Assembly: GCA_039583875.1 (NCBI GenBank) | Contig: CM077150.1 | Coordinates: 174,105,499 to 174,169,498 of the forward strand | DNA from: Platanthera guangdongensis | Lineage: Eukaryota > Streptophyta > Magnoliopsida > Asparagales > Orchidaceae | Length of the DNA: 64,000 nucleotides | Direction of reading: 5' to 3' | Shown: positions 1 to 11,630 of the stretch, one piece after another | How the letters are laid out: every line of letters starts with the position of its first letter | Numbering within the stretch: position 1 is the stretch's first letter | Program-made: the position numbers and the translations under genes | Notes under the pieces: generated by a model | Databases searched by the model: none | What the model was told of the DNA's origin: nothing | What the model saw: the letters and a program-made list of their open reading frames with translations, nothing else

Positions 1-1260
1 TTATTATTATTATTATTTTCATTCATTTTTTTCTCTTCTTTTTTTTTCAATTTATTGCTTTTGAGTACACTTTTTTCAACAAGTTCTCCAAAGATAACAC
101 AAAATTTCATATCAAAAAAATTAGCGTGATTAGATAGGTAGGAATTTGGGCTTTGGTGAAAACGAAATGGTGTGTGGAGTTATCAAATGAATTTGGAAAA
201 AAGGCTCAAAAGCGGCTAACTAGTGGTAAAAGAGTTTAGGTTGGCAGGAAAGCTCAAACGTAAACAAAAATGGCCTAAATCATTTTCACGCTTTTTTTTT
301 TAAATTTATTTAAAACATAGAGTCGATAAATTTCAAAAAGCAAGTTCGAGATAATAAAAGAAGATTGATGAAATTATCTTGAAAATAAAAATAATATGTG
401 ACTTGGATCGTTCATATCTGCTACGTTATTCAAAATTTGTTCTTACAAAAATTATCTAAAGACGAAAAAGAAAATAGTGGATGATAAATTTTTAGAGAAA
501 GTAAAGAAAATAAAGAATGGAAAACCATAATAGAAATGCACGTTTTAGAGAAATATTTTACCTTAACATGCTACCGTGAATTAGAAACACAGCATGGCCA
601 ACATTTTACTTGTGAAATATGATTAAAAAGAATGATTAGAAAAATTATAATTAACTACGTTGTTTATAAAGAAGTTTGAGAAAAACAAAACATAAACATG
701 GGGTTACTTATGGAAATACCAAAATGCAGCTATATAAATTTTTTTTTTGAATTTTTTTTTGTTGAATTGTTTTTTTTTGATTTATTTGGATATTTACAAA
801 AAAAACAAAAAGAAGGAGGAAGTCTTCCCCCAAGCTTAAAGTCTACATTGTCCTCAATGGAGAAGGAGGTTGGAGAACGAGAGAAAATTAAAGTACAGAA
901 AGGAAAGACAGAATTGAAAAACAGGTACTTCCCCGGTTTTATTTTGCAGGGCAAGCTGAGTGATGCTGCTCCTCCATGCTTGTGCTGTGGATCTTCAGGA
1001 AACGTCGGCTGGTGGACTTTGTCATGGAAGCAGAACCGTTGGAGCAGGCGATCGCAGAAGGTTCAGCTTGCCGGAGCCATTCGGGGCAAAAAGTGTAAAA
1101 GAAAGAAAACAAGAAAAAGATAACTTGGGTTGCCTCCCAAGAGCGCCCTTTGTTTAAAGCGTCGTTTGAGCTCGACGCATCAAAATAAGAGTGTCCCAAA
1201 TATTGTTTAAAAATAAAGTTCGAATAAAGTTCAAAGTTGATGAGAAAAATAAAGTTCAGA
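1..1260 (-). other. Athila-1 3' noncoding region
   Basis: AT-rich DNA with poly-T runs and no supportable gene; the small ORFs here overlap low-complexity sequence. It is the counterpart of 43380-45234 in Athila-2. Two landmarks are shared. TTGCCTCCCAAGAGCGC near 1130-1146 matches the same spot just after the integrase stop of Athila-2. CCCCCAAGCTTAAAGTC near 825-843 is a decayed copy of the internal polypurine-like motif of Athila-2 (44963-44977). Confidence 0.7.
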
Positions 1261-4200
1261 TTAATCAAATGTCAGGACCGGAAAGATAGAGTTAACAGGG
1301 TTGAGACTGACATCATCACAGAAATACAGTTTAAGACGCTGACCATTCACTTTGAAAGTACCCTTATCAGGGTGGGAAATTAAAACAGTACCATAAGAAA
1401 AGACTTCTAAAACAGTAAAAAGCCCAGACCAACGTGATTTTAATTTACCCGGGAATAAACGTAAACGAGAATTATAAAGAAGCACTTGGTCGCCCGGCTT
1501 AAAGATTTTTGGGTGCCTAAGATGTCGATCGTGTAAATGCTTCGTCCGCTCTTTATAAAGTCTGTTATTGTCATACGCGTAAGAGCGCCACTCGTCGAGT
1601 TCGTTAAGTTGAAATTTTCTAAAATCGCCGACGGAGTGGGGATCGAAGTTTAAAAATCGTAAGGCCCAAAAGGCGCGGTGCTCTAACTCTACGGGTAAAT
1701 GACACGACTTTTCGTAAACCAACCGATATGGCGTACACCCGAGGGCGGTTTTGTACGCTGTTCGGTAGGCCCATAGAGCATCGTCTAATTTGGCTGACCA
1801 GTCTTTTCTAGATGTTGAAACAGTCTTTTCTAAAATTCTTTTTATTTCTCTATTCACTATTTCGACTTGTCCGTTAGTTTGGGGGTGATAGGCAGTGGAA
1901 AGCTTATGAGTAACGCCATATTTAGTTAGGATTTTTGAAAATTGCGCGTTACAGAAATGGGAACCCCTATCACTAACGATAGCGCGCGGCATACCGAATC
2001 GAGAAAATAATTTTTTTAGGAAATTAACTACGACTCGGGCGTCATTCGTAGGAAGAGCTTGGGCTTCGGCCCAACGCGAAACATAATCAACAGCAACTAA
2101 AATGTACTTATTCCCGAAGCTAGAAGGAAAAGGGCCGACAAAATCAATCCCCCAGATGTCGAAAACTTTGCACTATAGGAAATAATTTTGTGGCATTTCA
2201 TTTTTATTCGAAATATTCCCCGACCGTTGGCAACTATCACACCTACTCACAAAGGCATGCGCGTCTTTAAACAGGGTGGGCCAGTAAAAACCCGCGCTTA
2301 ACACTTTGTGAGCGGTGCGAGCAGCTTGATAGTGCCCACCTGTCGGTCCTTCATGCAAATGTTTAATAATATCTAATCCTTCATCAAAAGAAACACACCT
2401 CCTGATCACTTGGTCGGCACAAATTCTGAAAAGATGCGGGTCCTCCCAAAAATAGTTTTTTAGCTCAGAAAAGAATTTCTTCTTTTGTTGAGATGAAAAC
2501 TCTCTTGGGAGCAAAACAGGCCACTAGATAGTTGGCGATGCGGGCAAACCAAGGAGAAGTAGATGTGTTAATTATGAACAGCTTCTCATCAGGAAAATAG
2601 TAATGAAAAGAATTTTCGTCTAATTGTTCTATAAACGGGTTATCTAGGCGCGAAAGGTGGTCGGCGGCCAAGTTCTCGGCACCTCGCTTATCACGGATCT
2701 CTAAGTCAAACTCCTGGAGGAGTAAGACCCAGCGAATCAAGCGAGGCTTGGCATCCGTTTTAGAGAGAAGATATTTGAGGGCCGAGTGGTCCGTAAAAAC
2801 AATAATTTTCGAAAGAGTAATATAAGGGCGAAATTTGTCAAAAGCGAATACTACAGCTAAGAGCTCCTTCTCAGTTGTGGTGTAATTTTCCTGTGCAGAT
2901 GTGAGTGTTTTACTAGCGTAATAAATGGGGTGGAAGTTTTTGGAAATACGTTGACCTAGTACGGCTCCCACCGCATAACTACTCGCATCACACATTATTT
3001 CAAATGGAAGATCCCACACCGGAGCTATCATGATTGGCGCATTAACTAATTTTTCTTTTATTAAATTGAAGGCAGCTAGACAGAGGTCATCAAAGATGAA
3101 TGGGGCGTCTTTTTCTAAGAGATGGGTAAGGGGCTTGGTGATTTTGGAAAAGTCCTTTATGAAGCGGCGGTAGAAACCCGCATGACCCAGGAAACTTCTT
3201 ATGGCTTTTATGTTCGTAGGTGGCGGCAGTTTCTCGATAACTTCTATTTTCGCAACGTCTACTTCAATACCCCTTTCAGAAATTTTATGTCCCAAAACTA
3301 ACCCTTCCCTTACCATAAAATGACATTTTTCCCAATTTAAGGCGAGGTTAGTTTCTTCGCATCGCTCTAAGACTTTTTCAAGGTTCTCTAAGCAACTATC
3401 GAAGGAATTCCCGAAGACAGAGAAATCATCCATGAAGACTTCCATAATGCTTTCTACGTACTTGTCAAAGATGGCGAGCATACATCGTTGGAATGTATCC
3501 GGCGCATTGCACAATCCAAACGGCATTCTTCGGTAGGCGAAGGTGCTGAAGGGACAAGTAAACGTAGTTTTCTCCTGTTCCTCGGGGGAGATGGGGATTT
3601 GAAGATACCCCGAGAGGCCATTGAGAAAACAATAAAAGCTATGTTCGGAAAGTCGTTCTAAAATCTGATCAATGAACGGCAAGGGGAAGTGATCCTTGTG
3701 GGTGGCGTCGTTCAACTTATGGTAATCTATACACATTCGCCATCCGGTCACCGTCCGAGTCAGGATTAATTCATTATTTTCATTACTTACGACCGTTATC
3801 CCTCCCTTCTTTGGTACTACCTGTACTGGGCTAACCCACTTACTGTCAGATATAGGATAGATAATTCCTGAGTCTAATAATTTCATAACCTCGCCCTTAA
3901 CTACGTCTTTCATGTTTGGGTTTATACGGCGCTGAGGTTGTATAGAGTTACGTGAATTATCTTCCATTAAGATTTTATGAGTGCAGAAAGATGGGCTTAT
4001 GCCCTTGATATCAGATATCTGCCAAGCAATAGCTTGGCGATGCTTTTGTAAAATTGAAAGAAGTTTATCCTTTTGTGCATCCGTGAGGTAGGCCGAAATT
4101 ATGACAGGCAGCTTGGAGTCCTTTTCTAAGAAAGCGTATTGAAGGTGCTCTGGTAGTTCTTTCAGTTCCAAGGTAGGGGGGTCATCATACGAGGTTTTGG

Positions 4201-6696
4201 AAATTTGTTCTTTTTCAAAAACTATGTCCTCATACACTTTTTTATATGTAAAATTAAAAGGGGTGTTGCTAGCGGCCATGGCGGCTTCGTGCAGCGATTC
4301 AGTTGGAAAAGTAGAAGAGGAACAGAAATCAAAAAATTCTTTTTCAAAATCAGAGGGGCGGGTGGAGGATTCTTCACTTAGGTGTGGAGATTCAGTTGGA
4401 AGAGGAGGAGTGGAACAAAAATTGGAAAATTCTTTTTCAAAATCAGAGGTGGGAGAGAAGGATTCTTCACTTATGGTATCCATGAAAAAACAGGTGTCAT
4501 CATTAGCTAGTGTGTTCTTCATCGAGGGGGTGATAGAGAAAGTTACCTCATCGTCGCCCACTCGAAGGAAGAGATTACCATTGCTTACGTCAATGATAGC
4601 TCGGGAGGTGGCAAGGAAGGGTCGGCCAAGGATCAGGGGAACCTCAATGTCTTCTTCGATGTCCAAAATGATAAAGTCCACCGGGAAGATGAACTTGTCA
4701 ACTTTGACTAGGATGTCCTCCACTATTCCTAACGGGTATTTGACTGACCTGTCGGCTAGCTGGATACTCATGCGTGTGGGGTTGAGACTACCAATTCCTA
4801 ACTTTTTAAACAACGAGAGGGGCATAAGATTAATACTCGCACCTAAGTCGGCTAAAGCGTGTTTGACAAAGAGATCACCAAAGACACACGGGATAGAGAA
4901 ACTACCCGGGTCACTGATTTTCTTCGGTAATCCGTTTGTCAAAACCGCCGAGCACGCGTCATTTAACGTGACATGAGAAAGGTTCTCTAACTTCTTCTTG
5001 TTGGTTAGGAGGTCCTTAAGGTATTTTGCGTACTTAGGCATCTGGGATATGGCTTCGTGGAAAGGCAGATTTATGTGGATTTGTTTAAACATTTCTAAAA
5101 AACGGGTGTATTGATCATCCTGTCGTTGTTTATTAAGTTCGAAAGGGTATGGCGGGGATGGATTGTTTTTAAAGGTGGGTGGTGGAGTGAGTTGTTGTTC
5201 TAAAATAGGAGTGATACTTTCTTCGGCAGAGGGTGGAATTTTTAAAACGGGAACGGAGCTTTGATTTTTTAAAGCGGAAGCGGAGATTGCCTCGGGCTCT
5301 TCACTTATCATACCGGGAACTTTCTTCCCACTCCGAAGAGTTATAGCTTTCGCTTGCTCTCTCGGGTTGGGCTCGGTATTGGAAGGAAGAGACCCTACGG
5401 GTCGCTCAGAAATCATTTTAGCGAGCTGTCCTACCTGATTTTCTAAATTTTTAACACTTCCGGTTAAGGTCCTAATCGTAGCGTCATTAGCATTCATGTA
5501 TTTTGAAAACACTTCCTCCAAATTTGGAGGTTTTGGAAAACTTTGAGGAGGTGGTGGTGGTGCAGAAAAATCACTTTGCGGTGGCGGGCGCACAGCATTC
5601 GATGGATTGCTCCACGAAAAATTCGGATGATTTCTTAACGCAGGATTATAACTATTCGGAAAATTAAAAAAAGGAGGATGATAATTCGCAGCAGAAAAAT
5701 TATTAAAAGCAGTTCTATGCATATTATTTACATAATCCAAATGTTTGGCGGGAGGAGTTGCAGATTCCCATACCTGAGGGGCGGAGGCAGCAGTCATCTC
5801 CGTAATTGTTTTGCTTAATATTTCAACTTGCAGTGCGAGTTGTGAGACGTTGTCCACTTCAAAGAGACCTGCAGGTTTGTTTGGGCGGGACCTAGGCACA
5901 TTCCACTGGTAAGTGTTCATGGCCATGTCTTCAAACAGCTCAAGAGCTGCTTTCGGGGTCTTATGGTTTAAAGTACCGCCAGAAGCTGCGTCTATCATTT
6001 GCTTCGTGCTTTGATTTAGCCCATTATAGAACGTCTGCACTTGCAACCATACAGGCAGAGCGTGATGTGGGCATCGTCTTAATAATTCTTTAAATATTTC
6101 CCAGGTTTCGTAAAGGGTCTCTGAGTCTATTTGTCCAAAGGCAGAAATGTCATTCCTAAGTTTAGCAGTTTTAGCAGGCGGAAAATACTTGGCCAAAAGT
6201 TTTCAGTTAATTGTGTCCAAGTAGTTATGCTATTTTTAGGAAGGGTGTTCAGCCACTGCTTAGCCTTAATTCTAAGAGAGAAAGGAAATAATCTTAGCCT
6301 AATAGCATCATTTGTGACACCATTTATCTTGAAGGTGTCACAAATCTCAAGAAAGCTGGCTATGTGTGCGTTCGGGTCTTCATCTTGAAGCCCGTCAAAT
6401 TGCACATACTGCTGCACCATTTGAATTATGCTAGGCTTCAGTTTGAAATTATTAATATTTATTGCAGGGCGAACTATACTAGTTTCTGTACCCTCGAGAT
6501 TCGGTCGTGCATAATAGGACATAGGCCTATGCACGGCTTCCTCCACGTTGGGTTCTGCCATTCTTAAGGTAGAAAATGACTCGGAATCCTCAACCGGCAC
6601 TTGGGTAGTAGGGCCTTGAAATCGCGATCTTCTCCGAAGAGTACGCTCAATTTCGTGGTCCAGGTCCAAAGTAACCGACGGACTACCGCGGGTCAT
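1261..6696 (-). pseudogene. Athila-1 gag-pol polyprotein, broken
   Basis: Encodes capsid and replication enzymes. Order from 6696 downward: gag (MTRGSPSV start, block RLRLFPFSLRIKAKQWLN), proline-rich linker, protease ([13 protein letters not shown]), reverse transcriptase ([12 protein letters not shown] at about 3446-3416), RNase H ([13 protein letters not shown]), and integrase with its HHCC finger (HEGPTGGHY...CDSCQ), ending at 1261. Breaks seen: a one-base deletion near 6190, a frameshift near 2505 in a T run, and a TAG stop at 2173-2175. The integrase frame is open from 2172 to 1261. The first catalytic Asp of reverse transcriptase is replaced (CFLNGLSGY, codon 3620-3622; Athila-2 has CFLDGLSGF), so even a repaired frame should be catalytically dead. 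No env-like ORF follows. Confidence 0.92.
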
Positions 6697-7300
6697 ACAC
6701 TAGAAGAAGAGAGGAGAAGAAAGACTAGAAAATAAAAGAGCTAGTGAAGTTTGAAAAAAAAAAAATTTTTTTTGAAATAGATTTTTTTTTATGTTTTAAC
6801 TCCCGAACTTCCCAAGTGCTACCCGGTGAAGGGTTCGCAAGGTACTAGACAAGATAGTGGCATTTAGAGCCACTTTGCCCTTTTCGAGAGAGTTATGTGG
6901 TGTAGAAAAATTTGTGATGTGGGTTTCTATTAAGCGGACGGTAATTAAAATCCAGCCATTTAACTCCGAGTGAGTATGCGGAAAGTAAAAGCTACACTCA
7001 CGCACTCGACAGAAAATTAAAACACACCCACTCTACAGAAAGTAAACACACTCTACTGAAATAAAGCCTGCCAATTAACTCAAGTGAGTAGGCGGAAAAT
7101 TAAAAATACGCACACTTGCTTGAAATAAATCCAGCCATTTAACTCAAGTGAGTAGGCGGAAAAATTAAAAATACGCACACTTAACAAAATCCAGCCATTT
7201 AACTCAAGTGAGTAGGCGGAAAAAATAAAAGAAGGAGGGTGAGAAAGACAAGTGATAAAATTAATATATTCGCGTTTTCAATTTATCAACGAGCGTTGCT
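6697..7300 (-). repeat. Athila-1 5' leader with about four degenerate tandem units
   Basis: Untranslated leader between primer site and gag. From about 6950 to 7216 it holds four copies of a 60-70 bp unit with core ACTCAAGTGAGTAGGCGG (units near 6955, 7070, 7135 and 7196), separated by A-rich sequence with CGCACAC. The same unit is found in Athila-2, but there it lies inside the LTR (41447-41740 and 51830-52128), not in the leader. Confidence 0.75.
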
Positions 7301-7318
7301 TCCCCGGCAACGGCGCCA
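7301..7318 (-). other. Athila-1 primer binding site (tRNA-Asp)
   Basis: On the minus strand this reads TGGCGCCGTTGCCGGGGA, complementary to the 3' end of plant tRNA-Asp including CCA. It lies 6 nt inside the LTR end at 7325. Use of tRNA-Asp is typical of Athila elements. Confidence 0.92.
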
Positions 7319-7324
7319 AAAACT

Positions 7325-7900
7325 TGATTGTCTCTTAGATATCTGCAAGGAGAAAATAACCAAACTAACAATTCATCAAGGCAAGTATACCTATCGAAAT
7401 GCAGCTAGGGGAGACAAGTGTCGTATTGAAATCCGGGAACAGTTGAGTAAGCTTACTCACACGAAATCTATTATTTTATCGACGGAAAAATTAAGTTTTT
7501 TTAGAAGAAAGCTAAACATGCTAAAAGAAGAGAACTACTTGCAATGAAAGAGAGCTACTTGCATGAAAAGTTAAAGAGAGCTAAAAGAGCGATTAACTTA
7601 AGCTTAGTAACGATGAAGGGGAAAATGCACTCGATCAGAAATCACCTCGGCAAGAGTGGTTAGAAAAATACGATAAATAAACCTAAGCTAATTAGGGTAA
7701 AGGTCATTGACCGTGGAGGTTCCATGAATATTGACACGCTTCTCTCGAAGGTCGTGCCTAACTGAGTTTATTAAGGTCCGACCGACTTTCGCCTAAATCG
7801 GAGGCCTAAAACTCGCTTTACGCGGTGAACCCCTCTAATGGATTTTACTCCAATCCGGGAGATTTGAACGTCTGCCTCTCTCGAGGGGTGGGAACAACTC
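7325..7900 (-). repeat. Athila-1 5' LTR, segment nearest the primer site
   Basis: Starts TGATTG on the plus strand (the CA end of the LTR on the coding strand), next to the primer site. It runs until copia-A begins at 7901 and resumes at 20039. It shares recognisable blocks with the Athila-2 LTR (CGTGGAGGTTC, then CTCTCTCGA further on) but is diverged. Without copia-A and one copy of its target duplication the whole LTR is about 1795 bp. Confidence 0.85.
7896..7900. repeat. Target-site duplication of copia-A, left copy (AACTC)
   Basis: AACTC directly precedes the TGTTGG start of copia-A. The identical AACTC follows the element at 20039-20043. A 5 bp duplication is standard for Ty1/copia integration and fixes both element boundaries. 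Confidence 0.95.
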
Positions 7901-8070
7901 TGTTGGAACACCCTATTACTAATTTGGGTCAGGATCACTATGTCTCTAGGAATCCTTTGCTTGACCTTCTGTATAGCTTAATAGGTCAATTAGAATTGAG
8001 TCTAAGGGTTAGAAGTCTAGGTTTGGAAGCTGCTCTGAAGACCAAGATTTTCTGTCTGGAGACTAAGTCT

Positions 8071-8360
8071 GATCGTCGAGCTCAGCACGACGATTCGTCG
8101 AACTCCGGTCGACGATCGTCTAGCTCAACTTCGACAGATCGTCGAACTCCATTCGACGATCGCTGAGATCAACTTCATTATATCGTCGAACTCCATTCGA
8201 CGATCGGTGAGCTCAGGTCGACGATTTTGACTATGCTTTGGATGTTTATCTCTGAGCTCAGTTCGACGATCTTTGAGCTCAGATCGACGATATTTTGCTG
8301 ATTAAGATTTCCTGATCGCTGAGCTCAGCTCGACGATAGCAGAGCTCAGTTCGACGATTT
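8071..8360. repeat. Palindrome array TCGTCGAAC / GTTCGACGA in copia-A 5' LTR
   Basis: About a dozen interspersed copies of ATCGTCGA(A/G)CTC or its complement, often paired head to head around 5-10 nt so that they form inverted repeats (for example ATCGTCGAACTCC followed by ATTCGACGATCG). The copies are spaced irregularly with unrelated sequence between, so this is not a simple tandem repeat. The same word recurs in gag (11195-11425) and before ORF3 (14881-15165). Confidence 0.9.
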
Positions 8361-8584
8361 CAGATAACTTCCAGAATTCAAATTCAAAATCAGTTAGGAG
8401 TTATTCTGCAATTAATTCAGAGATTTGGTAGCCGTTTTCATTCAATTCTGGACCAAGTTTCAAGGGATTTTTCAAGGAATGTTTCTGTGGACTTTCCTCC
8501 AGAAGAGATTATGCAATTAAGGATGCAATTAATGCAGGCCAACGGCTATACTTGACAGATAATGATATTCTATTCTGACCAGAG

Positions 8585-8592
8585 AATAAAAG
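8585..8592 (+). promoter_or_regulatory. Possible TATA-like box of copia-A LTR
   Basis: AATAAAAG about 225 bp downstream of the palindrome array. The counterpart in copia-B (minus strand, 26401-26410) keeps GAATAAAAG. It is the best-conserved TATA-like site in this LTR, but the match is imperfect. Confidence 0.35.
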
Positions 8593-9015
8593 ACAGGATT
8601 TTTGAATCTCTCACATAGAAGAATACACACTATACAGAGAGAAGATACTGACTACAGAGACACTCTCAAAAATCTTCTGTCTCAAAGAATTCTGAAGAAC
8701 ACTCATCCAAGGAGATCAAGTTTTCAAATCTTTAGATCTCTGTTGTTTTCAAAGTGTTCAAGGCCAACATATTTCCAGACTCCAGACACTCAACATTTCA
8801 GCTATTGCTGAAATCATCTATTGCTGGAGTTCAACCTTTGAAGGCCTATCACCCTCAGCAAAGCTTTTCTTCCTGAAGATTTCAAGGATTCAGGGGGAGC
8901 TTTGACATCAATCCACATAGTCTTCTCAGTTGTTTGAGAAAGAGAAGACTGCCATCACTCTCTCACCCCCACTCTGTAAAGGGTTTTTCAAACTCCCTTC
9001 AAAAGTTTGAGCTTG

Positions 9016-9131
9016 GTTTTTGAGCACCTTGTCAAACGCTCATTGGTGGCAAGACACCTGATCAAAAAATCTGCTTTGGTTTTTGAGCACCTTATCAAAA
9101 GCTCATTGGTGCTCAGGACACCTGATCAACT
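9016..9131 (+). repeat. Two direct repeats of about 50 bp in copia-A LTR
   Basis: GGTTTTTGAGCACCTT ... GCTCATTGGTG ... GACACCTGATCAA occurs at about 9017-9066 and again at about 9078-9130. The pair is also present in the right LTR (from about 19643) and in copia-B (about 25870-25985), so it predates the split of the copies. Confidence 0.8.
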
Positions 9132-9423
9132 CATCCTGCAGTGGATTCCTAGCTAGGGTGGTAGAAGAGTGGATGTACCCAAGTTTGGGGAACCACTATA
9201 TTTCCTTGTGTCTTCTGGTTTTGCTTGTTTTCATTTTTTGTTTCTGGCCTTGATTTTTCTGTTCTTAGTTTTTGGTTTGCTTAGTGCTGTGATTAGATTT
9301 ATTTTTGCTTCCCTGCTCACACATATTACAACAATTGTTGTAAAAGTTTGTAAAAGTTTTTAAAGCACCATATACTCTATTCACCCCCCTCTAGAGTATA
9401 TCAGATCTAGTTGCACTTTCAAT

Positions 9424-9441
9424 TGGTATCAGAGCGAGGTT
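9424..9441 (+). other. Copia-A primer binding site (initiator tRNA-Met)
   Basis: TGGTATCAGAGCGAGGTT begins 2 nt after the LTR end. It matches the complement of plant initiator tRNA-Met (TGGTATCAGAGC core), the usual primer of plant copia elements. Confidence 0.93.
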
Positions 9442-9554
9442 GGTTAAACATACCATACTCGATTGGTTGTACAGGCTAGCACCTGAACCCAAAGATCCCA
9501 AACTAGATCTGTTTCTCTTTTGTAGTGTATTATTAGATTTTGTTTGCACAAATC

Positions 9555-11630
9555 ATGGCCCAAAACAAAGATTATGCTAGCACCAGACCTCCAGTGTGCA
9601 ATCTTTCCAAGTTTGCACTTTGGAAGGCAAGGATCAGACTTTACATGAATTCTATTGACGAAGATATCTTTAATTCTGTTTTGACAGTGTGTCCAAGACC
9701 CCCAGAGAGCACAAGCACAAATGCTGTGCCACCTCCATCAGGAACAGATGCTGACATCAAGAGATGGAAGGTAGCTGATGCTAAGGCTATGAACATCCTA
9801 GCCCAGACAATGTCAGATGACATATTTCAAAAGGTAGCTGAATGCAATTCAGCCAAGGAAATTTGGGACAAGCTCTCAGAAATAGTCTCAGACTCAGCTG
9901 ATGAGAGAAAGGACAGAAGATCCCATCTCATCTCCCAATATGAGAATTTCAAGAAGGGAGAGACTGAGTCAGTGGGAGACATGTACAACAGACTAAGTCT
10001 AATTGTCAGTGAACTAAGGACATTGGACAAAGAGATCTCTCTAACTGAACTCAATGACAAGATCCTAATGTGCTTCCCCAGCACTTGGGATTCAAGAATC
10101 TGGCCAATTAAAGATGCCAGAAGTCTGAATGAGATTACCACTGAAGCTCTATTGGGTAAGCTCAAATCTTATGAGCTACTCATCAAGAATAGAGAGGAAG
10201 AACAGAAGGCTGCTTCACCAGCCACAAGGAAAGAGAAGACCATAGCCTTCAAGGCAACTGAGGATCTGCCTGAAGATAAAGCCACAGGCAATGATGAACT
10301 ACTCAGCTTGTTGGCCAAAAGATTATACATGATGGCCAGAAAGGACTTCAGAAGAAGATCATACAAGGAGCAGGATAAGCCAAGGTATGACAAGTCTATT
10401 GGTAATAATAAAGACATTATTTGCTTTGGTTGCAGGAAACCAGGGCACATAGTTCCTGACTGTCCAGAGAACAAGAACAAGGACAGAAGGGACAGAAAAG
10501 AAAGAAGAAAGGAGAAAGACTCCAAAAGGAATGGAAATGGCAAACCTTCCTCAAGCAAAAATAAGCATACAAGAAAAGGGTTTGTTGCTAAATCCTGGAG
10601 TGAGACAGAAGAGGAGTCTGAAGCCTCATCTAGCTCCAGTGATGATGAGGATGATGCAGAAGAAAAGGAGTTCTGCATGATGGCAATCAATGCCTCACAG
10701 CACAATTCAGAGGAAGAAGAGTCAGAGTCAGACTCAGAGACTCAACCTGAAGAAGATCAGGTAATTAGCTCTTTTGATTTTAGTTCAGAAGATTTTAAAT
10801 CTGAATTTAAAGCACTGTGTTTAGACCTGCTAAAGTCTGAGAAAGAGATTATCTCTCTCAGAAATCAATTATCTGAACACAATGTTTTAAAGTCAGAAAA
10901 CCTCAAACTCTCTCAGGAGTTGGAGTGATGTAGGGAATAGATAGCTTCACTGAAAAGTGAGCTCTCTGAGGCCAAGAAGCTTGAAGAATCCCTTAATGGG
11001 AAAAGCATCAAGCTGATGGACATCACAAGCACAGTGAACTCTAGATTTAACAGTACACTGGGCTTGGGTGCTTCATCCAGCCAACCTATAGTCCTAACAA
11101 CTCCCATCAAATTCATTTCTGAAAAGGGAAAGGGAGTTGTAGAAGTTGCCAGGAAAAATTCTGATCTGCCTCAGAAAATTAAGTCCCAGCAGAAATCGTC
11201 GAACGGAGATCGACGATCGCCGAATGAAGATCGACGATCGCCGAACGCAGCTCGACGATTCCAGGCAAAATCGTCGAACGTAGATCGACGATCTCAGCCA
11301 AAGTCGTCGAACGCAGGTCGACGAACTCAAATACCTGACCTCACCCATAGTCGACCGTCGAACGGAGATCGACGATCTGACCCAAGATCGTCGAACGCAG
11401 CTCCAAGATCGTCGAACAGAGGTCAGAGCTCTGGAAAATTTTTCAAAGGCAAATCAAAATTGAATCCTGAGGGTCCTTCATCCCAAATCTATAACCCTTA
11501 TACTGAATGGATTTTACCTCCAAGGAGATATCATCCTGAAGGATATAAGAGTCAACCTGGGATGTCTTTCATTTCTGAATTTAAAAGTTATCAACCTAGG
11601 CCCAAGGTAAACTGGGTCAAAAACAAATGA
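9555..11630 (+). pseudogene. Copia-A gag with two in-frame stops
   Basis: Structural capsid/nucleocapsid protein, about 690 codons from the ATG of MAQNKDYAS. Seen in order: a copia gag capsid block (LYMNSIDEDIFNSV...WDKLSEI), a basic linker, one zinc knuckle CFGCRKPGHIVPDC (about 10421-10462), an acidic serine-rich stretch, a predicted coiled coil (LLKSEKEIISLRNQL), then a basic serine-rich region whose DNA is a palindrome array. Stops TGA (10926-10928) and TAG (10938-10940) interrupt the coiled coil; copia-B reads through here. The natural end is TGA 11628-11630, followed by pol in the +1 frame. Start chosen at the ATG shared with copia-B. Confidence 0.9.
11195..11425 (+). repeat. Palindrome array inside copia-A gag coding sequence
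   Basis: About eight units of ATCGTCGAACGNAG-TCGACGAT lie in frame in gag and are translated as SSN-x-DRRS-like repeats. The DNA word is the one found in the LTRs (8071-8360) and before ORF3, so the protein repeat appears to follow from the DNA word rather than the reverse. Copia-B carries the homologous array at 23647-23815. Confidence 0.9.

Larger units (their letters stand above)
7901..9421 (+). repeat. Copia-A 5' LTR
   Basis: 1521 bp, from TGTTGGAACACCC to TTGCACTTTCA, bounded by the target duplication and the primer site. It contains a family-specific palindrome array (8071-8360), a TATA-like AATAAAAG (8585-8592), a near-duplicate about 55 bp block (9016-9131) and, near the 3' end, TTCACCCCCCTCTAGAG, which is also present in copia-C. 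Copia-B has an LTR of the same length. Confidence 0.95.

Noticed and set aside
698..1268. Small ORFs on both strands in the Athila-1 3' region
   Set aside because: Low-complexity lysine or phenylalanine runs from A/T tracts; no counterpart in Athila-2, so no env-like gene is claimed.
4197..4976. 259-codon plus-strand ORF across Athila-1, and a similar one at 47921-48328
   Set aside because: Antisense to the protease/linker part of gag-pol; the minus-strand frame has clear motifs.
7301..7318. Possible tRNA-Asp gene end (TCCCCGGCAACGGCGCCA), also at 50610-50627
   Set aside because: Only the last 18 nt including CCA match; nuclear tRNA genes do not encode CCA, there is no upstream cloverleaf, and the position next to an LTR makes these primer binding sites.
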